DNA of 64,000 nt from an uncultured Halocynthiibacter sp. Its GTDB lineage: Bacteria; Pseudomonadota; Alphaproteobacteria; Rhodobacterales; Rhodobacteraceae. A model generated the notes under the pieces. That model searched no databases and had not been told where the DNA came from. It was given only the letters and a program-made list of their open reading frames with translations. Positions 45,673-54,721 of the stretch are shown here, piece by piece. The stretch is taken from NCBI GenBank assembly GCA_947503035.1, contig CANNCD010000001.1:1-64000 (forward strand), in the 5' to 3' direction. Position 1 is the first letter of the stretch. Each line of letters begins with the position of its first letter. Position numbers and translations under genes: made by a program.

Positions 45673-46440
45673 ATGCCTGATATCGCTCCTATCGTTTCTG
45701 CCTTTGTTGCTGCGCGCCTCAATCAACAGCCAATCTCGTCGCTTCCAGAGTTGGACATGCCAATTGATTGGGACATGGCCTATGACATTCAGTTCGCCAC
45801 TGTCGCAGAGCTGGGCGGTGAATTGGACGGGTGGAAGCTCGCCCTATCCACGGCAGCGGGGTTTGGGCCACGTGGCTTTCCTGGGCCGACCGTCGGCTCG
45901 CTGCTAAAGGGCACAGTCATTCCAAGCGGTGAGCGTCTGGTCGCGGCTGACTTTACCGCGCCTGCGGTTGAACCTGAGATCGCCGTTGTCTTGGGCACGG
46001 ACCTGCCAGAACGCGGCACGCCTTATACCGCAACTGACGTGCGCGCCGCGACAGATCGACTTCATATCGCAATTGAACTTGCGGATACCCGTTTCGCGGA
46101 CAAGGCCGCGATGACCGATTTCGAGAACATCGCTGACAACAATTCGGGCGCTTTGTTGATCCTTGGACCCGTGATTGACGACGTCGACGCGGCCTGTGCG
46201 GCGGACATCACGATGCGGCTTGCCGATACTGCCCCAATCAATGGTGCGCCCGCGGACAAACGTCCCGATCCGTTTGAAACCGTTGCCTATCTTGCCAATT
46301 TTCTGACCGCACGTGGGATGTCATTGAAGGCGGGCGAAACCATCACCACTGGCACCTTGGCCCCACCGACACCGGCTGAGTTCGGTGAAAATATCGTCGA
46401 ATTTGACGGTGTTGGTACGGTTTCCTTCACACTTTTGTAG
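45673..46440 (+). CDS. MhpD/FAH-family hydratase-like protein
   Basis: A 255-residue protein of the 2-keto-4-pentenoate hydratase / 2-oxo-hepta-3-ene-dioate hydratase family. The metal-binding ExE appears in AVEPEIAVVLG, with AIELADTRF and the C-terminal TTGTLAPPTPAE completing the pocket. The start at 45673 matches family N-termini. Members handle 2-oxo acids with a neighbouring double bond or hydroxyl. As the last gene of the locus it is a candidate for hydrating or dehydrating a 2-keto-3-deoxy acid; aromatic degradation genes are absent nearby. Confidence 0.85.
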   Translation: MPDIAPIVSAFVAARLNQQPISSLPELDMPIDWDMAYDIQFATVAELGGELDGWKLALSTAAGFGPRGFPGPTVGSLLKGTVIPSGERLVAADFTAPAVEPEIAVVLGTDLPERGTPYTATDVRAATDRLHIAIELADTRFADKAAMTDFENIADNNSGALLILGPVIDDVDAACAADITMRLADTAPINGAPADKRPDPFETVAYLANFLTARGMSLKAGETITTGTLAPPTPAEFGENIVEFDGVGTVSFTLL

Positions 46441-46608
46441 GATGCTCTGTTTGTTTGGGATTTAAAAAGGAATTCCATTTAGACAGAAGATAAGCGCGAT
46501 TTTGGCGGAAAATACCCTCGTCCCCTTGCAGGGGCGCAGGGGGACAACTAAGACTCTAGTGAACGAAGAATTTGTTCCATTGGAACTGACAACAGCAGGC
46601 AGGCCGAT

Positions 46609-47241
46609 ATGAAAGACCCAATTGATACATTTATGAACACCCTCGTACCGATGGTTGTTGAACAAACAAGCCGCGGCGAACGTGCATATGATATTTTTTC
46701 GCGCCTCCTGAAAGAGCGCATCATTTTCCTTAACGGGCCTGTGCATGACGGTATGTCATCCCTGATCGTTGCACAGCTTCTGCACCTCGAGGCAGAAAAC
46801 CCAAGCAAAGAGATTTCCATGTACATCAACAGCCCAGGTGGTGTTGTGACCTCTGGCCTGTCGATCTATGACACGATGCAGTACATCAAACCCAAGGTTT
46901 CCACCCTTGTGATTGGTCAAGCCGCATCCATGGGCTCGCTATTGCTGACTGCTGGCGCGAAGGACATGCGTTTCAGCCTTCCGAACTCTCGCGTCATGGT
47001 GCACCAGCCATCAGGTGGTTACCAAGGTCAGGCGACCGACATCATGATCCACGCGCAGGAAACCCAAAAGCTTAAGGACCGTCTCAACGGCATCTATGTA
47101 AAGCACACGGGTCGTAAGATGGACGAAGTCGTCGATGCCCTCGAACGGGATAACTTCATGTCCGCAGAAGAGGCAAAAGACTTTGGCCTTATTGATGAGA
47201 TCGTTGAAAACCGCGCCAAAGGCGATGATGACGCCGTGTAA
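46609..47241 (+). CDS. clpP: ATP-dependent Clp protease proteolytic subunit
   Basis: A 210-residue serine protease that forms the ClpXP barrel. The catalytic Ser107 ([10 protein letters not shown]) and His132 (MVHQPSGG) are present, with the Asp downstream of the ERDNFMS segment region. It is followed by clpX on the same strand. CTTG at 46525 upstream could be the -35 part of a heat-shock promoter, but I could not find a convincing -10 partner. Confidence 0.97.
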   Translation: MKDPIDTFMNTLVPMVVEQTSRGERAYDIFSRLLKERIIFLNGPVHDGMSSLIVAQLLHLEAENPSKEISMYINSPGGVVTSGLSIYDTMQYIKPKVSTLVIGQAASMGSLLLTAGAKDMRFSLPNSRVMVHQPSGGYQGQATDIMIHAQETQKLKDRLNGIYVKHTGRKMDEVVDALERDNFMSAEEAKDFGLIDEIVENRAKGDDDAV

Positions 47242-47248
47242 CACTTGC

Positions 47249-47276
47249 GTGCAACCGTAACATTTCGCGGTTGCAC
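47249..47276 (+). terminator. Hairpin between clpP and clpX
   Basis: A 9-bp inverted repeat (GTGCAACCG / CGGTTGCAC) 8 bases past the clpP stop, without a T tract. It may stabilise the clpP message or reduce read-through to clpX. Confidence 0.45.
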
Positions 47277-47367
47277 CTCCCTTTGGGCTGTCCTAGGCTT
47301 TTCCTAACGCGGCCCAACGTCCCCATTGGGACAATTTTTAACTACGGGCCTAGCCCAGAGGATGACT

Positions 47368-48636
47368 ATGGCGAATACTTCCAGCGGTGACGGCAAAAAC
47401 ACCCTTTATTGTTCTTTCTGTGGAAAGAGCCAGCATGAGGTCCGTAAGCTGATTGCGGGACCAACAGTGTTCATCTGTGATGAATGTGTTGAACTTTGCA
47501 TGGATATCATTCGCGAAGAGACCAAGTCAGCAGGCCTTAAGTCCTCTGAAGGTGTTCCAACACCTCAAGACATTTGCGAGGTTCTGGATGACTATGTGAT
47601 CGGTCAGGCGACGGCGAAACGTGTTTTGTCTGTTGCGGTACACAACCACTACAAACGGTTGAACCACTCACAAAAAACGGGCGGCGAGATCGAACTCGCT
47701 AAATCCAATATCATGCTTATCGGCCCAACTGGCTGTGGTAAAACGCTTCTGGCTCAGACCCTTGCACGTATCTTGGATGTGCCGTTCACCATGGCCGATG
47801 CCACGACATTGACAGAGGCTGGCTATGTTGGTGAAGACGTCGAAAACATCATCCTGAAATTGCTTCAGGCCTCTGAGTACAATGTTGAACGCGCCCAACG
47901 CGGCATCGTTTACATTGATGAGGTCGACAAGATCACCCGCAAATCTGACAACCCTTCGATCACCCGCGATGTTTCGGGCGAGGGCGTTCAGCAGGCTTTG
48001 TTGAAGATCATGGAAGGCACCGTTGCGTCCGTTCCGCCCCAAGGTGGCCGTAAACATCCGCAACAAGAGTTCCTACAGGTTGACACAACAAACATCCTGT
48101 TCATCGTTGGCGGCGCGTTTGCCGGTCTTGATCGCATCATTGCCCAACGTGGCAAAGGTTCTGCGATGGGCTTTGGCGCGGACGTCAAGGACGACAGCAA
48201 CAAAGGCATCGGCGAAACCTTCAAAGAACTCGAACCCGAGGATCTCTTGAAATTCGGCTTGATCCCGGAATTCGTCGGTCGTCTACCTGTCCTTGCGACG
48301 CTCGAGGATCTGGACGCCGACGCGTTGGTGACCATTTTGACCAAGCCAAAGAATGCGTTGATCAAGCAATACCAACTCTTGTTCGAGCTCGAAGACGCCA
48401 AACTTACCTTTACCGATGAAGCGCTGAATGCAATCGCAAAACGCGCCATTGAACGTAAAACGGGTGCACGCGGTCTTCGCTCTATTCTCGAAGAGATCTT
48501 GCTTGATACCATGTTCGAACTTCCAGCCATGGAGAATGTCGAAGAAGTGGTCGTCAACGAAGAGGCCGTCGTTTCAGACGCGAGCCCCTTGTTGGTACAT
48601 GGCGAAGCAAAAGAAGAGCCTGTGAACGCAGGCTAG
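47368..48636 (+). CDS. clpX: ATP-dependent Clp protease ATP-binding subunit ClpX
   Basis: A 422-residue AAA+ unfoldase. The N-terminal zinc-binding domain has the four Cys in YCSFCGKS and [10 protein letters not shown], Walker A is GPTGCGKT, Walker B is IVYIDEVDK, and [13 protein letters not shown] is the sensor-2 region. The ATG at 47368 is favoured by AGAGG 6 bases upstream over the ATG at 47362. A strong terminator follows. Confidence 0.97.
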   Translation: MANTSSGDGKNTLYCSFCGKSQHEVRKLIAGPTVFICDECVELCMDIIREETKSAGLKSSEGVPTPQDICEVLDDYVIGQATAKRVLSVAVHNHYKRLNHSQKTGGEIELAKSNIMLIGPTGCGKTLLAQTLARILDVPFTMADATTLTEAGYVGEDVENIILKLLQASEYNVERAQRGIVYIDEVDKITRKSDNPSITRDVSGEGVQQALLKIMEGTVASVPPQGGRKHPQQEFLQVDTTNILFIVGGAFAGLDRIIAQRGKGSAMGFGADVKDDSNKGIGETFKELEPEDLLKFGLIPEFVGRLPVLATLEDLDADALVTILTKPKNALIKQYQLLFELEDAKLTFTDEALNAIAKRAIERKTGARGLRSILEEILLDTMFELPAMENVEEVVVNEEAVVSDASPLLVHGEAKEEPVNAG

Positions 48637-48643
48637 ACAATTG

Positions 48644-48668
48644 AGGCAGGCGAAAGCCTGCCTTTTTT
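48644..48668 (+). terminator. Terminator of clpX
   Basis: An 8-bp stem AGGCAGGC / GCCTGCCT with a tight GAAA loop and TTTTTT, beginning 8 bases past the clpX stop. Confidence 0.93.
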
Positions 48669-48754
48669 CCAATTCTTGTCCCGAACAAGGCCTTGCCCCT
48701 AGACCTTGTCTCAGAGTTGCGCCATATGGGATATAACGTTCTGTGGAGGTATCG

Positions 48755-49129
48755 ATGCGTTTTCTTCTTCGACTATTGACTTGGTGGACCGGTGAAACCA
48801 TCGGAACCCAGCTGTTTACTTGGCGCAAAGGCGTGAAAGTGGGCGAGGACGACCAAGGGAACATTTTCTACAAAACCGCCGATGACAGCCGTCGTTGGGT
48901 GATTTACAACGGTGAACCCGAAGCAAGCCGTATCGCGGCCGAATGGCACGGTTGGCTTCATCGCACTTGGGATGAGCCTCCCTCGGAGACACCAGTTGCC
49001 CATAAGTCGTGGGAAAAACCACACCAGGAGAACCTGACCGGTACAGCCGCGGCCTATGCGCCGTCTGGTTCTATCCGTCGCGAGACCCCCAAGTCGCGTA
49101 GCGACTATGAAGCATGGCAGCCTGAATAA
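48755..49129 (+). CDS. NADH dehydrogenase accessory subunit, NDUFA12 family
   Basis: A 124-residue homologue of mitochondrial Complex I subunit B17.2/NDUFA12, found in alphaproteobacteria. [19 protein letters not shown], the [22 protein letters not shown] segment and [12 protein letters not shown] are the family core. GGAGGT lies 5 bases before the ATG at 48755. Its stop is immediately followed by the mlaD start codon. Confidence 0.93.
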   Translation: MRFLLRLLTWWTGETIGTQLFTWRKGVKVGEDDQGNIFYKTADDSRRWVIYNGEPEASRIAAEWHGWLHRTWDEPPSETPVAHKSWEKPHQENLTGTAAAYAPSGSIRRETPKSRSDYEAWQPE

Positions 49130-49579
49130 ATGACGTCTGAGAACCGTAGCGAGATTATTATCGGTAGCGCCGTCTTGGCCGCTGCGATCGCGTTTTTCTT
49201 GTACATGGCCCAGTCCACCGGATTGGGCGGCGATGGTGCAACCTATCCATTGAAGGCAAGTTTTCGTTCGGCTGAAGGCATTTCTGTTGGAACTGATGTT
49301 CGTCTTGCTGGCGTCAAAATCGGGAGCGTAACCGCGCTTGATCTGAATGCACAGACATTCCGTGCCGACACCGAAATCGCGGTCCAGAACGGTATCGACA
49401 TCCCTGACGACAGCGCGATTATCATCGCATCCGAGGGCCTTCTTGGCGGAAATTTTGTTGAGCTAGTCCCTGGTGGATCGCCGTTCAACTTTGAGGCCGG
49501 CGGTGAAATCGAAGACACACAAGGTTCTGTGAGCTTGATTTCCCTTCTGTTGAAATTCGTATCCGGTCAGGACGAATGA
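49130..49579 (+). CDS. mlaD: MCE-domain lipid transport protein MlaD
   Basis: A 149-residue protein with one N-terminal membrane helix and one MCE domain, the periplasmic lipid-shuttling ring of the Mla retrograde phospholipid pathway. YPLKASFRSAEGISVGTDVRLAGVKIGSV and the later SEGLLGGNFVELVPGG are diagnostic. The other mla genes are not adjacent. It overlaps the next gene by 4 bases. Confidence 0.9.
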   Translation: MTSENRSEIIIGSAVLAAAIAFFLYMAQSTGLGGDGATYPLKASFRSAEGISVGTDVRLAGVKIGSVTALDLNAQTFRADTEIAVQNGIDIPDDSAIIIASEGLLGGNFVELVPGGSPFNFEAGGEIEDTQGSVSLISLLLKFVSGQDE

Positions 49580-50043
49580 GATTTGGGCTGATCATAGCCT
49601 TTTCTCTTGCCCTATCCGAGGCGTCTCTTGGGCAGGATGCGGCCACCGATGCTTATTCAGAAGAAATCCTGATCGAAAGCTTAGACGAGCCCGAATATCT
49701 TGAATTACTGAATGATACTCCGAAATTCGAAGAAAGCGCCGTTCAAGAGCAGGCCGCCACTGGCCGGATTGGTCACCTGAGGGCGCTTGACCGTTCGACG
49801 GGACGGCTCATGGATTTTGCCTTGGCGCGGGGTGAACAGGTCTCTTTTGGGCGGATCGACATCACGCTGCGGGAATGCCGTTTCCCCACGGCGAACCCTG
49901 CGGGTGATGCCTATCTAAGCATCGATATCTCAAGTGAAGATACCGCGATTTTTGACGGTTGGATGGTCGCCTCATCCCCAGCGCTAAGCGCGCTTGATCA
50001 TGCGCGTTATGATGTTTGGGCGTTGCGCTGCACGACGGAATAG
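49576..50043 (+). CDS. DUF2155 protein, exported
   Basis: A 155-residue protein with a signal peptide (ending near EASLGQD) and the C-terminal DUF2155 domain. LRALDRSTGRLMDFALARGE and ITLRECRFP are the recognisable core, as found beside mlaD and NDUFA12 in this group. Function is unknown. Its end overlaps aat tail to tail by 37 bases. Confidence 0.85.
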   Translation: MRFGLIIAFSLALSEASLGQDAATDAYSEEILIESLDEPEYLELLNDTPKFEESAVQEQAATGRIGHLRALDRSTGRLMDFALARGEQVSFGRIDITLRECRFPTANPAGDAYLSIDISSEDTAIFDGWMVASSPALSALDHARYDVWALRCTTE

Positions 50044-50645
50044 CCGTCAAATACCAAGCTGGGATTCAGAGAAGCCTCTGTATTCAAAGCGATTTCCAGA
50101 CGTTCATGATATTGGTTTCGCGGAATTTCAATCGCTCCCATTGTCGCAAGATGTGGGGTAATGAATTGTGTATCAAGCAGTTTAAATCCACCAAAACGCA
50201 GGCGGTCCACCAAATGGGCGAGCGCGATTTTTGATGCATTGGGGCGTTTGGAAAACATGCTCTCGCCAAAGAACGCACCATTGATCGCAACACCATAGGC
50301 GCCCCCAACCAGATCATCACCCTCCCAGAGCTCAACCGAATGGGCGAAGCCCATGTCAAAGAGCGCCTTGTAGAGGCTAAAGATCGTGCCGTTGATCCAT
50401 GTAACATCGCGATCGGCACAGCCCGCCACGACGCCCGTAAACTCGGTGTTAAAGCGGACCTGATATGGATCGGCCTTGATGAGTTTCCCAAGAGATCGCG
50501 AGATATGGAAGCCATCAAGGGGGATGATGCCGCGCATTTCGGGGTCGACCCAAAACACGTCGTCGTCGTCCTGCGATTCCGACATTGGAAATATCCCCGA
50601 CGCATAGGCGCGCAACACAAGTTCGGGTGTCAGGTCTTGATCCAT
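50007..50645 (-). CDS. aat: Leucyl/phenylalanyl-tRNA-protein transferase
   Basis: A 212-residue enzyme of the N-degron pathway that adds Leu or Phe to proteins with N-terminal Arg or Lys, marking them for ClpAP/ClpS. YASGIFPM, FWVDPEMRGIIPLDGFHIS, GGAYGVAINGAFFGESMFS and FKLLDTQF are the conserved blocks. The gene shares 37 bases with the convergent DUF2155 gene. It is downstream of accC but separated by a terminator. Confidence 0.95.
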   Translation of the reverse strand: MDQDLTPELVLRAYASGIFPMSESQDDDDVFWVDPEMRGIIPLDGFHISRSLGKLIKADPYQVRFNTEFTGVVAGCADRDVTWINGTIFSLYKALFDMGFAHSVELWEGDDLVGGAYGVAINGAFFGESMFSKRPNASKIALAHLVDRLRFGGFKLLDTQFITPHLATMGAIEIPRNQYHERLEIALNTEASLNPSLVFDGYSVVQRNAQTS

Positions 50646-50659
50646 AGGGCCTCATGTAA

Positions 50660-50686
50660 AACGCCCCGTGCGGAACACGGGGCGTT
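50660..50686 (-). terminator. Terminator of accC
   Basis: A perfect 11-bp stem (AACGCCCCGTG / CACGGGGCGTT) with a 5-base loop. On the minus strand it follows the accC stop at once and is followed by TTTT. Confidence 0.85.
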
Positions 50687-50690
50687 GGAA

Positions 50691-52037
50691 TTATTGGAGG
50701 TTGGTCTCGAGCCATTTCTCAAGCCAGTGAATGGTATAGTCACCGGATTGAATGTCGGGCTCGGCGAGAAGCGCATCGAACAGCGGAAGCGTCGTTTCGA
50801 CACCATCGATGATCAATTCGCCCAAGGCGCGGTGAAGACGCGCGAGCGCCTCGTCACGGTTACGACCATGCACGATCAGTTTGCCGATCAAGCTATCGTA
50901 GTAGGGCGGGATGGAGTAGCCTTCGTAAAGAGCGGAGTCCATACGAACGCCAAGGCCACCTGGCGCGTGGAACTGTGTCACCTTGCCGGGGCAGGGTGCA
51001 AAGTTCGGCAGACGCTCGGCGTTGATGCGCACCTCAATAGAGTGACCGTTGATTTCAAGGTCATCTTGGGTGAACGACATCGGAAGACCAGCAGCCACGC
51101 GAATTTGTTCGCGCACAAGGTCCACGCCATAGATGCTCTCGGTTACGGGGTGTTCCACCTGAAGGCGGGTGTTCATCTCGATAAAGAAGAATTCGCCGTC
51201 TTCGTACAAGAATTCGATCGTACCCGCACCGGCATAGTTGATGTTGGCAACCGCATCCGCGCAGGTCTTACCGATCTGATCGCGTAGTTCCTGTGAAATG
51301 GACGGGCCTGGGGCCTCTTCGAAGACCTTCTGGTGACGACGCTGAAGGGAGCAATCGCGCTCACCAAGGTGAACCGCATTGCCTTTGCCGTCGCCGAAAA
51401 CCTGAACTTCGATGTGACGCGGTTTGCCGAGATATTTCTCGATATACACTTCGTCATTGCCAAAGTTGGATTTGCCTTCGGAGCGGGCAGTCCGGAACGC
51501 GGTCTCAAGATCGGCTGCGGATTCAGCAAGCTTCATGCCGCGGCCACCGCCACCAGCAGTCGCCTTGATGATCACTGGGTAACCAATTTCTTCGCAGACC
51601 TTTTGGGCGGTCTCGTAATCAGGAACACCACCGTCAGAGCCCGGAACGCAAGGAACGCCGAGTTTTTTCATGGTGTCTTTTGCGGTGATTTTGTCGCCCA
51701 TGGTGCGGATGTCTTCGGCTGTTGGGCCGATAAACGTGATGCCGTGGTCCTGAACGGCCTGCACGAATGCAGCGTTTTCGGACAAGAAGCCATAGCCAGG
51801 GTGGATCGCTTGGGCACCGGTCACTTCGCAGGCTGCGATGATGTTCGGAATACGCAAGTAGCTGTCGGTGCCGGCGGGTGGGCCAATACAGACGGCTTCG
51901 TCGGCCATACGAACGTGCATCGCATCCGCGTCAGCGGTGGAGTGCACCGCAACAGATTTGATACCCATTTCGCGACAGGCGCGGATCACACGAAGCGCGA
52001 TCTCGCCACGGTTCGCAATAAGAATTTTATCGAACAT
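50691..52037 (-). CDS. accC: Acetyl-CoA carboxylase, biotin carboxylase subunit
   Basis: A 448-residue ATP-grasp enzyme that carboxylates biotin on AccB in fatty acid synthesis. [29 protein letters not shown] and [14 protein letters not shown] are the biotin carboxylase signatures. It starts 8 bases after accB and ends at a terminator. Confidence 0.97.
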   Translation of the reverse strand: MFDKILIANRGEIALRVIRACREMGIKSVAVHSTADADAMHVRMADEAVCIGPPAGTDSYLRIPNIIAACEVTGAQAIHPGYGFLSENAAFVQAVQDHGITFIGPTAEDIRTMGDKITAKDTMKKLGVPCVPGSDGGVPDYETAQKVCEEIGYPVIIKATAGGGGRGMKLAESAADLETAFRTARSEGKSNFGNDEVYIEKYLGKPRHIEVQVFGDGKGNAVHLGERDCSLQRRHQKVFEEAPGPSISQELRDQIGKTCADAVANINYAGAGTIEFLYEDGEFFFIEMNTRLQVEHPVTESIYGVDLVREQIRVAAGLPMSFTQDDLEINGHSIEVRINAERLPNFAPCPGKVTQFHAPGGLGVRMDSALYEGYSIPPYYDSLIGKLIVHGRNRDEALARLHRALGELIIDGVETTLPLFDALLAEPDIQSGDYTIHWLEKWLETNLQ

Positions 52038-52045
52038 GACTGGTC

Positions 52046-52537
52046 CTATTCGATGATCATGAGGGGCTGGCCAAATTCAACAGCGTCGCCGTCACCAACG
52101 ATGATGCGTTTTACTGTGCCAGATTTCGTGGCTGGGATTTGGTTCATTGTTTTCATCGCTTCGACGATCATCAATGTGTCGCCTTCGGACACTTGTGCGC
52201 CAACGGTCACGAAAGGTGCGGCGCCTGGTTCGGCTGCCATGTATGCGGTGCCAACCATTGGGGATGCGACGGCACCTGGGTGTGATGCAGGATCGTCGGA
52301 CGCTGCGGCTGGTGCTGCTGCTGCCGGAGCGGCGGCTGGGGCAGCTACGGGTGCTGCGGCGATTGGGGCGGCGGCTGCAGCCACTGTAACAGGTGCCGCG
52401 GTCCGGCTTACGCGCACGTTAAGGCTGTCGGAGTCGCCGTATTCACGCATGACCTCTACTTCCGTAAGGTCATTTTTGTTCAATAGCTCCGCAAGAGCTT
52501 CGATAAAGGCGACGTCAGATTCGTGTTTTTTAGTCAT
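52046..52537 (-). CDS. accB: Acetyl-CoA carboxylase biotin carboxyl carrier protein
   Basis: A 163-residue carrier. The N-terminal domain (residues 1-48) is followed by an Ala/Pro-rich flexible linker (about 50-85) and the biotinyl domain. The biotinylated Lys lies in VEAMKTMNQ, with Thr in place of the common Met after the Lys, and a Pro-Met hinge (SPMVG) opens the domain. TGAGGAC precedes the ATG at 52537. Cotranscribed with accC. Confidence 0.95.
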   Translation of the reverse strand: MTKKHESDVAFIEALAELLNKNDLTEVEVMREYGDSDSLNVRVSRTAAPVTVAAAAAPIAAAPVAAPAAAPAAAAPAAASDDPASHPGAVASPMVGTAYMAAEPGAAPFVTVGAQVSEGDTLMIVEAMKTMNQIPATKSGTVKRIIVGDGDAVEFGQPLMIIE

Positions 52538-52771
52538 GCTGTCCTCAGTGGTCGTTGCCCGCATCGCGGGAGCCAAACTTTGGGAGGTTATACGCTACGT
52601 AATCTCCGCTGAAAAGCGTTTGTAGGGGGGAGTACGTTGACTTTTGCGCCATTATTATGCGGTTTGTTCCGAATAGTTGGTGCCACTAGAGGCTTGAAAA
52701 TCAATTATATTTCCACATGCGACATTTTGTCGATATTTTTGATTGGACAGTCACTTAATCGACTTGGCGCT

Positions 52772-53389
52772 TCACTCGCACGCGAGAACCTTATCAAACA
52801 GCTTCATCAAATACTCTTCGGCAGCCGGAAAGGCTTCTTCGTCTTTGTCCGCCAGAAGCAAACCCACTTGGACTTCAAAATCCGCATAGTGCTGGGTCAG
52901 GGCCCAAATTGAAAAGAGCAGATGATGTGGGTGTACATCGGCAATCTTGCCTTGGTCGATCCATGTCTGGATGACTTGGACCTTGTCATCGACCAGCGGT
53001 TTGAGCACCGAATTGATGTTGTCCTGCATTCGCGGGGCACCCTGAAGGATCTCATTCGCGAAAAGGCGGCTTTCGCGTGGCATGGTGCGGCTCATCTCAA
53101 TCTTGCGATTGATATAGCCCAACAATTCGGTGCGTGGGTCGCCGTCTGGGTCCATCTCACGAAGCGGCGCGAGCCAAGCATCAAGCAAGCCCGAAAGGAG
53201 TTCGATGTGAATCGCTTCTTTTGACGGGAAGTAATAGAGTAGGTTTGGTTTCGACAGACCGGCCGCCTGCGCGACTTGATCCAAGGTGGAGCCGCGAAAT
53301 CCATAGGTCGAAAATACGTCGAGAGCGGCATCCAGAATGGCCCGGATATTTTTTTGCTGGATTCGGGTCTTGGGGCGGCTCGTGTCCAT
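52772..53389 (-). CDS. TetR family regulator, RutR-like
   Basis: A 205-residue repressor with an N-terminal TetR helix-turn-helix (ILDAALDVFSTYGFRGSTLDQVAQAAGLSKPNLLYYFPSKEAI spans about residues 17-60) and a long helical C-terminal domain with NRKIEMSR and RESRLFANEI, as in RutR/YcdC regulators of pyrimidine use. No rut genes lie nearby. Palindromic TTGATACAAT-type sites just upstream may be its own operator. Confidence 0.85.
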   Translation of the reverse strand: MDTSRPKTRIQQKNIRAILDAALDVFSTYGFRGSTLDQVAQAAGLSKPNLLYYFPSKEAIHIELLSGLLDAWLAPLREMDPDGDPRTELLGYINRKIEMSRTMPRESRLFANEILQGAPRMQDNINSVLKPLVDDKVQVIQTWIDQGKIADVHPHHLLFSIWALTQHYADFEVQVGLLLADKDEEAFPAAEEYLMKLFDKVLACE

Positions 53390-53404
53390 GAGGCTACTCT
53401 CGAG

Positions 53405-53452
53405 ATTGTATCATTGGGTGTTCGGCGCAAAGGAGTAGTGTCTTGATACAAT
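53405..53452. promoter_or_regulatory. ATTGTATCA/TGATACAAT inverted sites before the TetR gene
   Basis: ATTGTATCA at 53405-53413 and TGATACAAT at 53444-53452 are exact inverted copies with centres 39 bp apart. A related ATTGTATTGATATATTG occurs at 53468-53484. They lie within 95 bases upstream of the TetR start codon, the expected place for an autoregulatory operator. Confidence 0.55.
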
Positions 53453-53499
53453 GCGAGCAAGACAAATATTGTATTGATATATTGTGTCGATCAGCCCCG

Positions 53500-54441
53500 C
53501 TAGTGGTCGTGGCGCCCCTGAAATATAGTAAGCCCGTCGCGTATTGACGGAAGACGAAGCCCCGATATCATTGGGACAGCCACACATGTCTCTCCGCTTG
53601 ATTGCGCCACAGCACCAGTGCCGAGCTTAAATCGTGCAAGCCCCGCTGTGTCATAGGTATTTAGCATCCCAAGGTCGATACGAGACACGCCATCGTCCCC
53701 CAAATCGCGCATGGCCCGCCACATCAAAACGTGATGCGCGCTGTTCTGTCGTCCCACGTCATTTGACCACCCCATATGATAGGTTGCAGTGTTGCCATGA
53801 CGCAGAAAAACAAGGGTCGCGATGACCTCTCCATTTTTGCGTGCGCTGAATAACCGCACGGTTTCGGGGGCGATTTCGTGCCACGCCGCCGTGAATATCG
53901 CGGGAATCCCCCTATATTTACGTTCGCGTTGTTGGCGCGTTTCGTGGTCAAGTAATGCCAAAAGCGTCTTTCGATCACACCGCACATGGCGAATATCAAG
54001 GCCCTGACCCGAGCCAAAGTTCAGCCGATTTCGCCATTTTTGATGCATGCGGGCGCGCATGTCGTTTTGCGAACCGGCAAGCGAAACCGCCGCCGTCGTT
54101 TGCGCCGACACGATGGGTTTGTATCGCGTATCGAGATCGCCTGCCTCAGAAGATATCGCCAATATAGATCGCATGGGAATGTCCTGCCTCAGGGCCCGCG
54201 AGGCATTCTCGGACAGCTGCGTGCGCAGTCCGAGAATGAGTTCAAACCCCATCAGGCGGCGCGAGACGAATTGACAAATCGTGTGATCGCCATCGCGATT
54301 TGGAATAGAGGCACGTCGCACCCGACGTCCCAATTCACCGCAGACCAATCCATACATATACCGCTGCTGAAGCGGCGCTTCGACGCTATCGGCCCACATG
54401 TCGCACACCGAGGGCGGCGCGTTATCCCATTTGATTTTCAT
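53500..54441 (-). CDS. GNAT/FemAB-like acyltransferase-fold protein
   Basis: A 313-residue protein. The C-terminal half looks like a GNAT domain of the FemAB sort: ARMHQKWRNRLNFG, FSARKNGEVIATLVFLRHGNTATYHMGWSND and AHHVLMWRAMRDLGDDGVSRIDLGM. The N-terminal half is weakly conserved. Members often attach amino acids or acyl groups in cell-envelope synthesis. No informative neighbour exists, so substrate is unknown. Confidence 0.65.
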   Translation of the reverse strand: MKIKWDNAPPSVCDMWADSVEAPLQQRYMYGLVCGELGRRVRRASIPNRDGDHTICQFVSRRLMGFELILGLRTQLSENASRALRQDIPMRSILAISSEAGDLDTRYKPIVSAQTTAAVSLAGSQNDMRARMHQKWRNRLNFGSGQGLDIRHVRCDRKTLLALLDHETRQQRERKYRGIPAIFTAAWHEIAPETVRLFSARKNGEVIATLVFLRHGNTATYHMGWSNDVGRQNSAHHVLMWRAMRDLGDDGVSRIDLGMLNTYDTAGLARFKLGTGAVAQSSGETCVAVPMISGLRLPSIRDGLTIFQGRHDH

Positions 54442-54512
54442 GTCTCTATTAACGGAATGAAAACCTAAAACGTGGTTAATAGCAGTGAGATTTTGAGCAA
54501 GAGGATGCGGAT

Positions 54513-54656
54513 TTGAAATCAGATCATATCGTCATGGGGGTCGACGCGCCGCCGCCGCGGATATTGTTGCGCTGCTTTGTATTGGCTGGGGTCATCTTTG
54601 GCACGCCTGTTGTGGCGGTTTTGTTCGCCATCGATATCCTGCGGTGGCTCATGTAA
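54513..54656 (+). CDS. Small single-span membrane protein, 47 residues
   Basis: A short frame from TTG (GAGG about 8 bases upstream) that carries an acidic-then-Pro-rich head (GVDAPPPRI) and one hydrophobic helix ending IDILRWLM. A later in-frame ATG at 54534 would give 40 residues. A perfect hairpin begins at the stop codon, which supports a transcribed gene. I do not recognise the family. The divergent GNAT/FemAB-like gene begins 71 bases upstream. Confidence 0.5.
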   Translation: MKSDHIVMGVDAPPPRILLRCFVLAGVIFGTPVVAVLFAIDILRWLM

Positions 54657-54685
54657 AACGGCCGGCGCTTGGGCACCGGCCGTTT
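54656..54685. terminator. Bidirectional terminator
   Basis: A perfect 10-bp stem (AAACGGCCGG / CCGGCCGTTT) with a 10-base loop, placed between the small plus-strand gene and the end of acs on the minus strand. T residues close the stem on both strands, so it can serve both. Confidence 0.75.
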
Positions 54686-54721
54686 GTGGCCCGAAGGGAC
54701 AGGCCTAAATCGCGTGGCGGG

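Noticed and set aside
46511-46560. Sigma-32 promoter before clpP
   Set aside because: A CTTG at 46525 fits the -35 element, but the sequence at the expected -10 position does not match well enough to annotate.
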